Origin: Gemmatimonadota bacterium
GTDB lineage: Bacteria > Gemmatimonadota > Gemmatimonadetes > Longimicrobiales > Gaopeijiaceae
Reading direction: 5' to 3'
Length of the DNA: 64,000 bases
NCBI GenBank assembly: GCA_022823225.1
Contig: JAJDXM010000079.1
Span: forward strand, 16,232-80,231
Shown here: positions 54,493 through 62,447 of the stretch, in pieces
How positions within the stretch are numbered: the stretch's first letter is position 1
How the letters are laid out: each line of letters starts with the position of its first letter
Notes under the pieces: model-generated
The model's input: the letters and a program-made list of their open reading frames with translations, nothing else
The model's database searches: none
What the model was told of the DNA's origin: nothing
Made by a program: the position numbers and the translations under genes

Positions 54493-55500
54493 ATGACGAC
54501 ACACGGCAGAGAAGCGCCCGCGCCGGGCGGCCACCCGGCCGACCACCCCCGCCCCGCCCGCGGAGGCGGCGGGAGCGACGCGCCGCTGGACATCAGCGGA
54601 GTCATGATCCCGACCACGACCCCCTTCGACCCCGTGACCGGCGAGGTGGATCCGGTGGCCCTTCGGGAAAACGTGCGCAAGTGGGCCTCCACCGGCGTTG
54701 CCGGCCTGGTCATCGGGGGTTCGACCGGCGAGGCCGTGTTCCTGGATGAACGCGAGCGGGACCTGATCTGGGACGTTGTCGGCGGGGCACTTCCGGACGG
54801 CCTGCTCTTCGTCGCGGGGACGGGGGCCGAGTCGCTGCGCACGACCCTCCATCTCACCCGCATGGCCGCCGCGCGCGGGTGCGACGCGGTCCTGGTGCAG
54901 CCGCCCGCCTTCTACAGGGGCGCGATGACGCCGGCGGTGGTCAGGGACCACTACCGCGCCGTTGCGGATGCGTCCCCGGTCCCCGTGATCCTCTACCAGG
55001 TGCCGACCCGGTTCAGCACGCTCGACTTCCCCACGGGGCTGATCGCCGAGCTGTCGGCGCACGAGAACATCGTCGGGATCAAGGACTCCCGCGGGAAGCT
55101 GGAGCTGGTGGGCGAGCTCGTTACGCAGACGGCGCGCGGATTCCAGGTCCTGGTGGGCAGCGGCAACCTCCTCTACGGATCGCTGGAGATCGGGGCGGTG
55201 GGGGGAATCCTCGGTGTCGCAAACCTCGCGCCGCGGGAGTCGGTCGCTCTTTGTGAGCGTTTCGCGGCCGGGGACTGGTCCGGCGCGGGCGTGCTTCAGG
55301 AACGGATCGGGCCGCTCCACAACACGGTCGTAGGGGGCATGGGCGTCGCGGGCGTCAAGTACGGACTCGAGCTGTTGGGCTATCACGGGGGAGCGCCTCG
55401 TCCGCCGCTGAGGCTGCTGCCCGAGGGCCGGCGCGGCGAAGTGGCCGAGGCCCTGGACAGAGCCGGCATCAGGATCCCCGGCGCGCTGGCTCACGCATGA
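54493..55500 (+). CDS. DapA-family aldolase (dihydrodipicolinate synthase-like)
   Basis: 335 residues with a 30-residue proline/glycine-rich N-terminal extension. The TIM barrel keeps the GxTGE motif (GSTGE 76-80), the active-site Tyr168 (ILYQVP) and the Schiff-base Lys197 (VGIKDSRGKL). The usual dihydrodipicolinate synthase YN(V/I)P reads YQVP, and the sequence around Lys197 resembles 4-hydroxy-2-oxoglutarate aldolases at least as much as DapA. The reaction is therefore uncertain within this pyruvate-aldolase family. No other lysine genes are nearby. Confidence 0.8.
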   Translation: MTTHGREAPAPGGHPADHPRPARGGGGSDAPLDISGVMIPTTTPFDPVTGEVDPVALRENVRKWASTGVAGLVIGGSTGEAVFLDERERDLIWDVVGGALPDGLLFVAGTGAESLRTTLHLTRMAAARGCDAVLVQPPAFYRGAMTPAVVRDHYRAVADASPVPVILYQVPTRFSTLDFPTGLIAELSAHENIVGIKDSRGKLELVGELVTQTARGFQVLVGSGNLLYGSLEIGAVGGILGVANLAPRESVALCERFAAGDWSGAGVLQERIGPLHNTVVGGMGVAGVKYGLELLGYHGGAPRPPLRLLPEGRRGEVAEALDRAGIRIPGALAHA

Positions 55501-55510
55501 CGGACCTCGC

Positions 55511-56800
55511 TTGAACACCAGCGCACTGGGCGGGGCCTGCACCGTCGTCGTCGGCTGCCAGTGGGGCGACGAGGGGAAGGGGAAGGTGGTCGACGTCCTC
55601 GCGTCCGACGTGGACCTGATCGCGCGCTATCAGGGCGGCGCCAACGCCGGGCATACCGTGCACGTGGGCGACCAGCACATCGTTCTCCACCAGGTCCCCT
55701 CGGGGATTCTCCACCGTGACAAGCGGTGTCTGCTCGGCAACGGAGTCGTCATCGATCTCGCGCAGTTCTTCGACGAGGTGGACCACCTGGCGGGCCGGGG
55801 CGTGAATCCGCTGGGACGGATCGGCGTCTGCACGCGTGCCCACGTCGTCTTCCCGTACCACATGGCGCTGGACCACGCCGCCGAGAAGGCTGCGACGGCC
55901 AAGATCGGGACGACCGGGCGGGGAATCGGCCCGGCCTACGAATCCAAGACGGGACGGCGCGGGGTGCGGATCGCCGACCTGCTGGACACGCGCCGCGGCG
56001 AAGCCCGGGTGGCGCAGGGAATCGCGTGGGCCCGGGACCGCCTGCGCCAGCTCGGCGCGGATCCCGCCCTGGCCGGGACCGTCGGCGATGCCATGGCCGT
56101 GGCGCACCGGGTCCCCGCGGTGGCCGCCGACGTGGGCACGGAAATCTCCGCCGGGCTTGCCGCGGGCAAGCGGGTCCTGCTCGAAGGCGCCCAAGGGACG
56201 GCGCTCGACGTGGATCACGGCACCTACCCCTTCGTCACCTCGTCGAACACGACCGCCGGGGCGGCGGCGGTGGGCACGGGAATCGGCCCAACCACGATCG
56301 ATTCGGTCGTGGGCGTGGTGAAAGCCTACACCACGCGGGTCGGCAACGGCCCGCTCCCCACCGCCTTCGATCCGCCGATGGACGAGAGGGTCCGCCAACT
56401 CGGCGGCGAGTTCGGCGCCACCACCGGCCGCCCGCGCCGCTGCGGTTGGTTCGATGCCGTGGTCGTCGCATACGCCGCACGCGTGAACGGCCTGACCGGG
56501 ATCGCGCTGACCAAGCTGGACGTGCTGGACACACTCCCCGAGATTCGCATCGCCACCGGGTACCGCCTGGGCGGCCGCGGGGGCATGCCCTTTCCGGCCA
56601 CCGCCTCCGAGCTGGAGCGTGTCGAGCCCGTCTACGAGACCGTCCCGGGCTGGCAGACGCCCACCACGGAAGCGCGCCGCCTCCGCGACCTGCCGCGCAA
56701 CGCCCGCGCGTACCTGGATCGGCTCGAGGAGCTCGCGGGGACCCCGATCGCGATGATTTCGGTGGGAACCCGGCGCAGCCAGGTGATTCGGGAGCCTTGA
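55511..56800 (+). CDS. purA: Adenylosuccinate synthase
   Basis: 429 residues, family length. It joins IMP and aspartate using GTP in the first step to AMP. VVVGCQWGDEGKGKVVD is the N-terminal GTP/catalytic motif; GGANAGHTVH, GTTGRGIGPAYESKTGRRG, EGAQGTALDVDHGTYPFVTS, SNTTAG and the C-terminal VGTRRSQVI follow. The start is TTG 55511, ten bases after the aldolase stop; no ATG fits. Confidence 0.95.
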   Translation: MNTSALGGACTVVVGCQWGDEGKGKVVDVLASDVDLIARYQGGANAGHTVHVGDQHIVLHQVPSGILHRDKRCLLGNGVVIDLAQFFDEVDHLAGRGVNPLGRIGVCTRAHVVFPYHMALDHAAEKAATAKIGTTGRGIGPAYESKTGRRGVRIADLLDTRRGEARVAQGIAWARDRLRQLGADPALAGTVGDAMAVAHRVPAVAADVGTEISAGLAAGKRVLLEGAQGTALDVDHGTYPFVTSSNTTAGAAAVGTGIGPTTIDSVVGVVKAYTTRVGNGPLPTAFDPPMDERVRQLGGEFGATTGRPRRCGWFDAVVVAYAARVNGLTGIALTKLDVLDTLPEIRIATGYRLGGRGGMPFPATASELERVEPVYETVPGWQTPTTEARRLRDLPRNARAYLDRLEELAGTPIAMISVGTRRSQVIREP

Positions 56801-56825
56801 GAACGGTGTCGAGAAACGGTAACTT
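56797..56825 (+). promoter_or_regulatory. Candidate ffh-operon promoter
   Basis: TTGAGA (56797-56802), a 17-base spacer, TAACTT (56820-56825), overlapping the purA stop. It lies 73 bases before ffh, in the only AT-richer patch of the gap. Confidence 0.45.
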
Positions 56826-56897
56826 TAAATGCTATGCTGCCTTCGCTCGGCGAATATGCCGGAGCCGGATGGCCGGAAGCCGTGACGGCAGCCGCTG

Positions 56898-58226
56898 ATG
56901 TTTGAAGACCTTAGCAGGAGACTGGACGGAGTTCTGGGGCGTTTCCGCAAGCGCGGACTCCTCACCGAACCGATGATCCGTGACGGCCTGCGGGAGATCC
57001 GGCGGGTTCTCCTGGAGGCCGACGTCAACTACAGGGTCACGCGGGAATTCCTGAACCGAGTGCGCGACAGGGCCCTGGGCGAGCGAGTGCTGAAAGCCGT
57101 GTCGCCCGGCCAGCAGATCGTCAAGATCGTGCACGACGAGCTGGCGGCGCTGATCGGCGAAGAAGGCGAGACCCGGCTGAACTGGTCCCCGGCGCCGCCC
57201 ACCGTGATCATGCTGGTGGGGTTGCAGGGGTCGGGGAAGACGGTAACCGCGGCCAAGCTCGGCGCGCGGCTGACCCGTCGGGGCCGGCCGGCCCTTCTTG
57301 CCGCGTGCGACCTGTACCGCCCGGCGGCCGTCGACCAGCTGCGCGTGCTGGGCAGGCGGGCGAAGGTCGCGGTCCACCACGAGGACGGCGCGTCCGACCC
57401 GGTGGCGGTGGCCAGGGACGCGCACGCGAGGGCCCGGCGGACGAAGGCCGCGGCACTGATCGTGGACACGGCCGGGCGGCTCCAGATCGATGAGCCGATG
57501 ATGGATGAACTGGCGCGGATCAAGGCTGCGCTCGACCCGCGGGAGATCCTCCTGGTCGCCGACGCGATGACCGGGCAGGAGGCGGTGAAGATCGCCGGCG
57601 GCTTCGACGAGGCGCTTGGGCTCACGGGATTCGTGCTCGCCAAGATGGACGGGGACGCGCGGGGCGGGGCGGCCCTCTCGATTCACGGCGTGACGGGCAG
57701 GCCGCTCAAGTTCGTCGGAACGGGCGAAGGGGTGAACGACCTCGAGGCCGTGGATCCCCGGCGCATCGCGGGCCGGATCCTTCAGCAGGGCGACGTGGTC
57801 GGCCTCGTCGAGCGCGCGCAGTCGGTCGTTGACCAGAGCGAAGCCGCGGCGCTCCAGGAAAAGGTACTCGGGCGCGGACGCTTCACCCTTGAGGATTTCC
57901 TCGTCGCGCTGCGGCAAGTCCAGAAGATGGGCCCCATCGACCAGCTGCTGAAGCTGGTTCCGGGGATGCCCCGGGGACTGCCCGCCGAGTCGGTGGATCC
58001 GAAGAAGATGAAGCACATCGAGGCCATCATCCTCTCGATGACGCCTGCCGAGCGCGGCCGTCCCGAAATCCTGAACGGGTCGCGGAGGAAGCGGATCGCC
58101 CGCGGGAGCGGCCGCCCCGTTTCCGAGGTGAACCAGCTCTTGAAGCGGTTCGCAGAGATGGAGAAAATGATGAAGAGCATGAAGGGGCTGATGCCCTCCA
58201 TGAAATCACCCTTGCAACAAATCTGA
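56898..58226 (+). CDS. ffh: Signal recognition particle protein
   Basis: 442 residues. The SRP54 GTPase delivers membrane proteins to FtsY and SecYEG. N-domain 1-95; G-domain with GLQGSGKT (108-115), DTAGRLQID, and [14 protein letters not shown] [11 protein letters not shown]; methionine-rich M-domain from about 300 with [16 protein letters not shown] and [16 protein letters not shown] for 4.5S RNA and signal binding. No 4.5S RNA gene was seen. It opens the ffh-rpsP-rimM-trmD-rplS-rnhB run. Confidence 0.96.
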   Translation: MFEDLSRRLDGVLGRFRKRGLLTEPMIRDGLREIRRVLLEADVNYRVTREFLNRVRDRALGERVLKAVSPGQQIVKIVHDELAALIGEEGETRLNWSPAPPTVIMLVGLQGSGKTVTAAKLGARLTRRGRPALLAACDLYRPAAVDQLRVLGRRAKVAVHHEDGASDPVAVARDAHARARRTKAAALIVDTAGRLQIDEPMMDELARIKAALDPREILLVADAMTGQEAVKIAGGFDEALGLTGFVLAKMDGDARGGAALSIHGVTGRPLKFVGTGEGVNDLEAVDPRRIAGRILQQGDVVGLVERAQSVVDQSEAAALQEKVLGRGRFTLEDFLVALRQVQKMGPIDQLLKLVPGMPRGLPAESVDPKKMKHIEAIILSMTPAERGRPEILNGSRRKRIARGSGRPVSEVNQLLKRFAEMEKMMKSMKGLMPSMKSPLQQI

Positions 58227-58240
58227 GCGCGAAGGAAAAA

Positions 58241-58810
58241 ATGTCCGTAAAGATTCGCCTCCGGCGGATGGGCAAGAAGAAGCAGCCCCACTACCGCATC
58301 GTAGTCGCAGACAGCCGGTCGCCGCGCGACGGCCGGTTCGTAGAGATCCTCGGGTACTACAGCCCGATCACACAGCCCGCCCGGCTCCGGGTCGACCTGG
58401 AGCGCGTGGACTACTGGCTTGGCGAAGGCGCCATCGCCTCGCGCACCGTGGGGAATCTGGTGGCGAAGGCGCGCGTCGGCGGGGATGACAAGGTCGCGCT
58501 GGAAGGCGACCGGTCCGAGGCCGAGGCCGGCGGCGAGCGTGCGGCCGAAGGGGCCGAAGCTGTCGCTGATGTCGTCGCCGAGGCCACCGGTGAGGCGGTC
58601 GCCGATACGGGCACCGCCGCCGCCGATCCCCCGTCCGAGGCTGCCGAACCGGGCGCCGAAGAGGCCGGCGAAGCGGAAACCGCAACAGCCGAGGCATCCG
58701 AAGGAGACTCTTCCGAAGCGGAAGCGCCCGAAGCCGACGCTCCCGAAGCCGACGCGCCGGAACCGGAAGCCGAAGAGGCGCAGACTTCCGACGGGGACGC
58801 GGCGGAGTAG
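58241..58810 (+). CDS. rpsP: Ribosomal protein S16 with long acidic C-terminal tail
   Basis: 189 residues. The first 80 are a normal S16 ([51 protein letters not shown]). The remaining 105 or so are an Ala/Glu-rich low-complexity tail ([20 protein letters not shown] ... [15 protein letters not shown]). S16 is usually 75-110 residues. The tail would sit on the outside of the small subunit. The tail keeps the genome's codon style, so it is not obviously foreign. rimM follows. Confidence 0.93.
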   Translation: MSVKIRLRRMGKKKQPHYRIVVADSRSPRDGRFVEILGYYSPITQPARLRVDLERVDYWLGEGAIASRTVGNLVAKARVGGDDKVALEGDRSEAEAGGERAAEGAEAVADVVAEATGEAVADTGTAAADPPSEAAEPGAEEAGEAETATAEASEGDSSEAEAPEADAPEADAPEPEAEEAQTSDGDAAE

Positions 58811-58847
58811 GGAACATGTTCGCGGGCCGCGGGCCGCCTCCGCTGCC

Positions 58848-59390
58848 ATGACCGCCGGTCCGGATCCTCCGTTTCTGGTCGTCGGGCACCTCAACAAGCC
58901 CCATGGCAGGAAGGGGGAGATGTTCCTCTGGCCGCTGACCGACCGCCCGGACTCGCACTTCAACCCGGGGACGGTTCATCTGCCCGGCGACGAGTCGGCG
59001 GAGCGTCCTTCGGAGTTGCTGGCCCCCCTCACGATCGAGTCCGCCCGCCCGTACCGTAAGGGCCTGCTGGTCAAGTTCGCGGGAATCGACGACCGGGACG
59101 CGGCGGAGGAGCTGCGCGGCCGCTACCTGCTGCGCCCATTCGAGACGATCGACGAACTCGAAGAGGGTGAGATCTTCTATCATGAGCTGCTCGGCGCGGC
59201 GGTGGTGACCGTGGATGGAGCGGTCGTCGGCGAAGTGCGGGAGGTCTTTCCCCTCAAGTCTGCGGACCTCCTGCAGGTGGTCGGCCCGGACGGGGAAGTG
59301 ATCCTGCCCGTGATCGAGCAGGTCGTCGTCGACTTCGACCGGGAGCGGCGCCGGGTGGTTGTAGACCCCCCGGATGGGTTGTTGCCGTGA
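58848..59390 (+). CDS. rimM: Ribosome maturation factor RimM
   Basis: 180 residues. It assists 30S head assembly around S19. The N-terminal domain has FLVVGHLNKPHGRKGEMFLW PLTD, and the PRC-barrel has EEGEIFYHELLGAAVVTVDG with VGEVREVFP and ILPVIEQVVVDFDRERRRVV. ATG 58848 is 37 bases after rpsP. The KH-domain gene often found between rpsP and rimM is absent. The stop overlaps trmD (GTGA). Confidence 0.94.
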   Translation: MTAGPDPPFLVVGHLNKPHGRKGEMFLWPLTDRPDSHFNPGTVHLPGDESAERPSELLAPLTIESARPYRKGLLVKFAGIDDRDAAEELRGRYLLRPFETIDELEEGEIFYHELLGAAVVTVDGAVVGEVREVFPLKSADLLQVVGPDGEVILPVIEQVVVDFDRERRRVVVDPPDGLLP

Positions 59391-60052
59391 TCCGGGTCAA
59401 CATCCTTACGATCTTTCCGGACTTCTTTGCCGCGCCGCTCGGGGCGAGCATCCCGGGCCGCGCGCGGGGGGCGGGGCTGGCCGATTACCGCATCGTCGAT
59501 CTGCGCGACTATACCCACGACCGTCACCGCACCGTGGACGACGAGCCGTACGGCGGCGGTGCGGGGATGGTCATGAAGCCCGAGCCCTTCTTCGAGGCGA
59601 TCGACGACTTGCGCCCCCGGGGCCCGATCGTGCTGCTCTCGGCCCGCGGGCCCCGTTTCGCGCACCGGGACGCTGTTCGGTTCTCGCTCGAGCCCGAAGT
59701 CACCCTTCTCTGCGGACACTACAAGGACGTGGACCAGAGGGTCGCCGACCATCTCGCGACCGAGGAGCTCTCCATCGGCGACTTCATCGTGTCGGGTGGC
59801 GAGGTGGGCGCGCTCGCGATCACCGACGCCGTGGTGCGGCTGCTGCCCGGCGCGCTGGGCGACCACGAATCGGCGGCGTCCGATTCCTTCTATGACGGGG
59901 ACGAGATCTCCGCCCCCTCCTACACCCGTCCGGCCGAGTACCGGGGGCTGCGGGTGCCCGATGTTCTGCGCAGCGGCGACCACGCGAGGATCGAGGCGTG
60001 GCGGCGGGCCGAGTCCGGGCGCCTCACGGAAGAGCGGAAGGCGGGGGAGTAG
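59387..60052 (+). CDS. trmD: tRNA (guanine-37-N1)-methyltransferase
   Basis: 221 residues, about 20-30 shorter than usual at the C-terminus. It uses SAM to make m1G37 and prevent frameshifting. The trefoil-knot SAM site is present: PYGGGAGMVMKPEPFFEAID, LLCGHYKDVDQRV, LSIGDFIVSGGEVGALAITD and VRLLPGALG, plus SYTRPAEYRGLRVPDVL. GTG 59387 overlaps the rimM stop. Confidence 0.95.
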   Translation: MIRVNILTIFPDFFAAPLGASIPGRARGAGLADYRIVDLRDYTHDRHRTVDDEPYGGGAGMVMKPEPFFEAIDDLRPRGPIVLLSARGPRFAHRDAVRFSLEPEVTLLCGHYKDVDQRVADHLATEELSIGDFIVSGGEVGALAITDAVVRLLPGALGDHESAASDSFYDGDEISAPSYTRPAEYRGLRVPDVLRSGDHARIEAWRRAESGRLTEERKAGE

Positions 60053-60193
60053 CCGGGGCGGGCTGCCCTCCGGCGGGACGAACCGCCCCGCCCCCGGTCC
60101 CGGTCCTTCCAATCAGCCCGTCGCCTGTCTATCCTTTAAGGCTGCCATTCGACGATTCCAGAAGTGGTGACCAATTGGACGAGGAGCCCGGCC

Positions 60194-60553
60194 ATGGCGG
60201 ATTTGCTCCAACAACTCGATATGCAACACCTGCGGGACGATCTGCCCGACTTCGCGCCCGGCGACACGATCAAGGTTCTCTACCGCGTCCGCGAGGGCCA
60301 GAAGGAGCGGATCCAGGTCTTTCAGGGGGTCTGTCTCGGGCGGCGCGGTTCCGGGATGGGAGAGACCTTTACCGTGCGCAAGCTGTCGGGGGGGATCGGC
60401 GTCGAGAGGATCTTTCCCGTGAACGCGCCCACCGTCGGCGGCGTCGAGGTGGTCAGGCGCGGCCGCGTGCGCCGGGCCAAGCTCTACTACCTGAGGGGCC
60501 TGCGCGGCAAGGCGGCCCGCATCAGGGAGAAGCGGACGCCCCGGCCGAACTGA
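60194..60553 (+). CDS. rplS: Ribosomal protein L19
   Basis: 119 residues, normal L19 size. It sits at the interface of the two subunits. [60 protein letters not shown] and [20 protein letters not shown] match L19 throughout. ATG 60194 follows GAGGAG; an upstream ATG 60164 would add 10 residues not found in the family. rnhB follows 20 bases downstream. Confidence 0.95.
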   Translation: MADLLQQLDMQHLRDDLPDFAPGDTIKVLYRVREGQKERIQVFQGVCLGRRGSGMGETFTVRKLSGGIGVERIFPVNAPTVGGVEVVRRGRVRRAKLYYLRGLRGKAARIREKRTPRPN

Positions 60554-60573
60554 CGTCCCGCTGAACGGGACCG

Positions 60574-61218
60574 ATGCCCGCCACCGGCCAGGCCCGCGAC
60601 GTTCTCAGCTACGAACGCCGTCTCTGGGGCCAGGGACTGGCCCACGTTGCCGGTGTCGACGAGGTGGGACGGGGGCCCCTTGCCGGTCCGGTCGTGGCCG
60701 CGGCGGTGATCCTCGGGAAAGGCGTGGCGATCGACGGCGCCGCGGATTCCAAGGCGCTCACCCGGCGGGACCGCGAGGAGGTTGCCGAGGAGATTCGCGG
60801 GCGTGCGCTGGCGGTCTCCCTGGGGGCGGCTTCCGTGAGCGAGATCGACCGATTCAACATCCTGCGCGCGACCACTCGCGCCATGAACCGGGCGCTGAAC
60901 CGCCTCGCCGTGCGGCCGGACCACGTGATCGTGGACGGGCTCCCCGTTCAGGGTCTCGCGTGGAAGCACGACGCCGTGATCGGGGGCGACGGGCTCGTAC
61001 ATTCGGTTTCCTGCGCGTCGATCGTGGCGAAAGTCTGCCGCGACCGTCTGATGTGCGCGCTGGGGTGCAGGTACCCGGCCTACGGGTGGGAGCGGAACAA
61101 GGGATACGCCACCAGGCAACACCGCGGTGCCGTGCGAGAGTCGGGAATCACCCCCCATCACCGCACCACCTTCGGAATGCTCCAGCTGGAACTGCCCTTC
61201 GAGACAGGGGACGTTTAG
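60574..61218 (+). CDS. rnhB: Ribonuclease HII
   Basis: 214 residues, the usual length. It removes ribonucleotides from DNA. The active-site motif is VAGVDEVGRGPLAGPVVAAA with the D-E pair; a further aspartate is in VIVDGLP and another acidic site precedes VSCASIVAKVCRDRLM. It closes the conserved ribosomal operon, and tRNA-Lys begins 9 bases after the stop. Confidence 0.95.
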   Translation: MPATGQARDVLSYERRLWGQGLAHVAGVDEVGRGPLAGPVVAAAVILGKGVAIDGAADSKALTRRDREEVAEEIRGRALAVSLGAASVSEIDRFNILRATTRAMNRALNRLAVRPDHVIVDGLPVQGLAWKHDAVIGGDGLVHSVSCASIVAKVCRDRLMCALGCRYPAYGWERNKGYATRQHRGAVRESGITPHHRTTFGMLQLELPFETGDV

Positions 61219-61227
61219 CTTTCGGGT

Positions 61228-61300
<73 letters not shown>

Positions 61301-61302
61301 CT

Positions 61303-62349
61303 ATGAACGCCAGCCGCCCTGCACGCGCCGCCCGCATCGCCGCCTGCGCCTGGCTGTGCGCCTGCTCCGGCGGGCCCGGGACTCAGCCGGAAGGCCCCGA
61401 GCCGCCGGAACCTCCGCCACGGCCGGTGCCCTGCGTCTTCGCCAACGCGACCTGTGCCGAGCGGATCGAGATCGCCAGCGATCTCTTCCTGCCCGCCTTC
61501 ACCACGCACCAGCTTCTCTCGGGGCATTCGGAGGTGACGCGCGGGCTGATCGTCGTTCACGGCAACACCCGGGACGCGGACAACTATTTCGACAGCGGCG
61601 TCGCGGCCGTCGCCAACGGCGGCGCTGCCGGAACCGTGGTCGTGGTGGCGCCGCACTTTCAGACAAGCGACGACGACCCGGGGGCGGACGAACCCTTCTG
61701 GTCGAGCGCCGGATGGAAGCGCGGCCACCTCTCCCGGCCGGAGGGACCGGTGCCCCGCGTGAGTTCGTACGCCGCGCTTGACCGGATCGTGGAACTGCTG
61801 CTGAACCGGACCCGTTTTCCGGCGTTGCGCGAGATCATCGTGGCGGGGCACTCGGCGGGCGGCCAGGTCGTGCACCGCTTCGCGGCGACCAGCGGCGAGC
61901 AGGTGGCGGCGCGCGCCGACGTGCAATTCCGCTACATCGTGACGAACCCGTCGACCTACCTGTATCTGGGATCCGAGCGCGAGGTGGCGGGAACGTTCGC
62001 TGTGCCCGACACGGAATGCGGCGACTACGATGACTGGCACTACGGTCTGCGGGACCGCAACTCCTACGCCGACGCCCTCGCGGCCGACACGATCCGCGCG
62101 CAACTATCCCGGCGCGACGTGCGAATCCTCATCGGCGACGCGGACACGCTCAGCGCGTCGCTGGACATAAGCTGCGGCGCCAACCTCCAGGGCGCGGACC
62201 GCTTCTCGCGCGGACGAATCCTGGTGCGCTACATGGACGCCCGGTACGACGGGCACGCTCACCGCGAGATGATCGTGCCGGGCGTAGGGCACTCCAGCCG
62301 TTCGATGTGGCTCTCCGAGACGGGTTTGGACGCGCTCTTCGGGAATTGA
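61303..62349 (+). CDS. Lipid-anchored alpha/beta hydrolase-like protein
   Basis: 348 residues. A lipoprotein-type signal (RIAACAWLCACSGG) is followed by a proline-rich linker. The hydrolase fold shows GLIVVHGNTRDADNYFDSGV, the nucleophile elbow AGHSAGGQVVH, an acid in LIGDADT and a histidine in VPGVGHSSRSMW. Substrate unknown. The ATG at 61303 begins 3 bases after the tRNA-Lys 3' end, leaving no room for its own ribosome-binding site outside the tRNA, so the message may be shared with the tRNA transcript. Confidence 0.75.
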   Translation: MNASRPARAARIAACAWLCACSGGPGTQPEGPEPPEPPPRPVPCVFANATCAERIEIASDLFLPAFTTHQLLSGHSEVTRGLIVVHGNTRDADNYFDSGVAAVANGGAAGTVVVVAPHFQTSDDDPGADEPFWSSAGWKRGHLSRPEGPVPRVSSYAALDRIVELLLNRTRFPALREIIVAGHSAGGQVVHRFAATSGEQVAARADVQFRYIVTNPSTYLYLGSEREVAGTFAVPDTECGDYDDWHYGLRDRNSYADALAADTIRAQLSRRDVRILIGDADTLSASLDISCGANLQGADRFSRGRILVRYMDARYDGHAHREMIVPGVGHSSRSMWLSETGLDALFGN

Positions 62350-62447
62350 CCGGCCTCGCCGCCCTGCGCCATGCGGGGAAATGACAAGCGGATATTACAT
62401 TCTGTATGGTATGATTTACATTTTTCCACCAGGTCGGAGATGAAACG

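Noticed and set aside
52927..55542. An 871-codon open frame on the minus strand
   Set aside because: It lies antisense to trpS and the DapA-family gene, both clearly coding; no motifs in the antisense protein.
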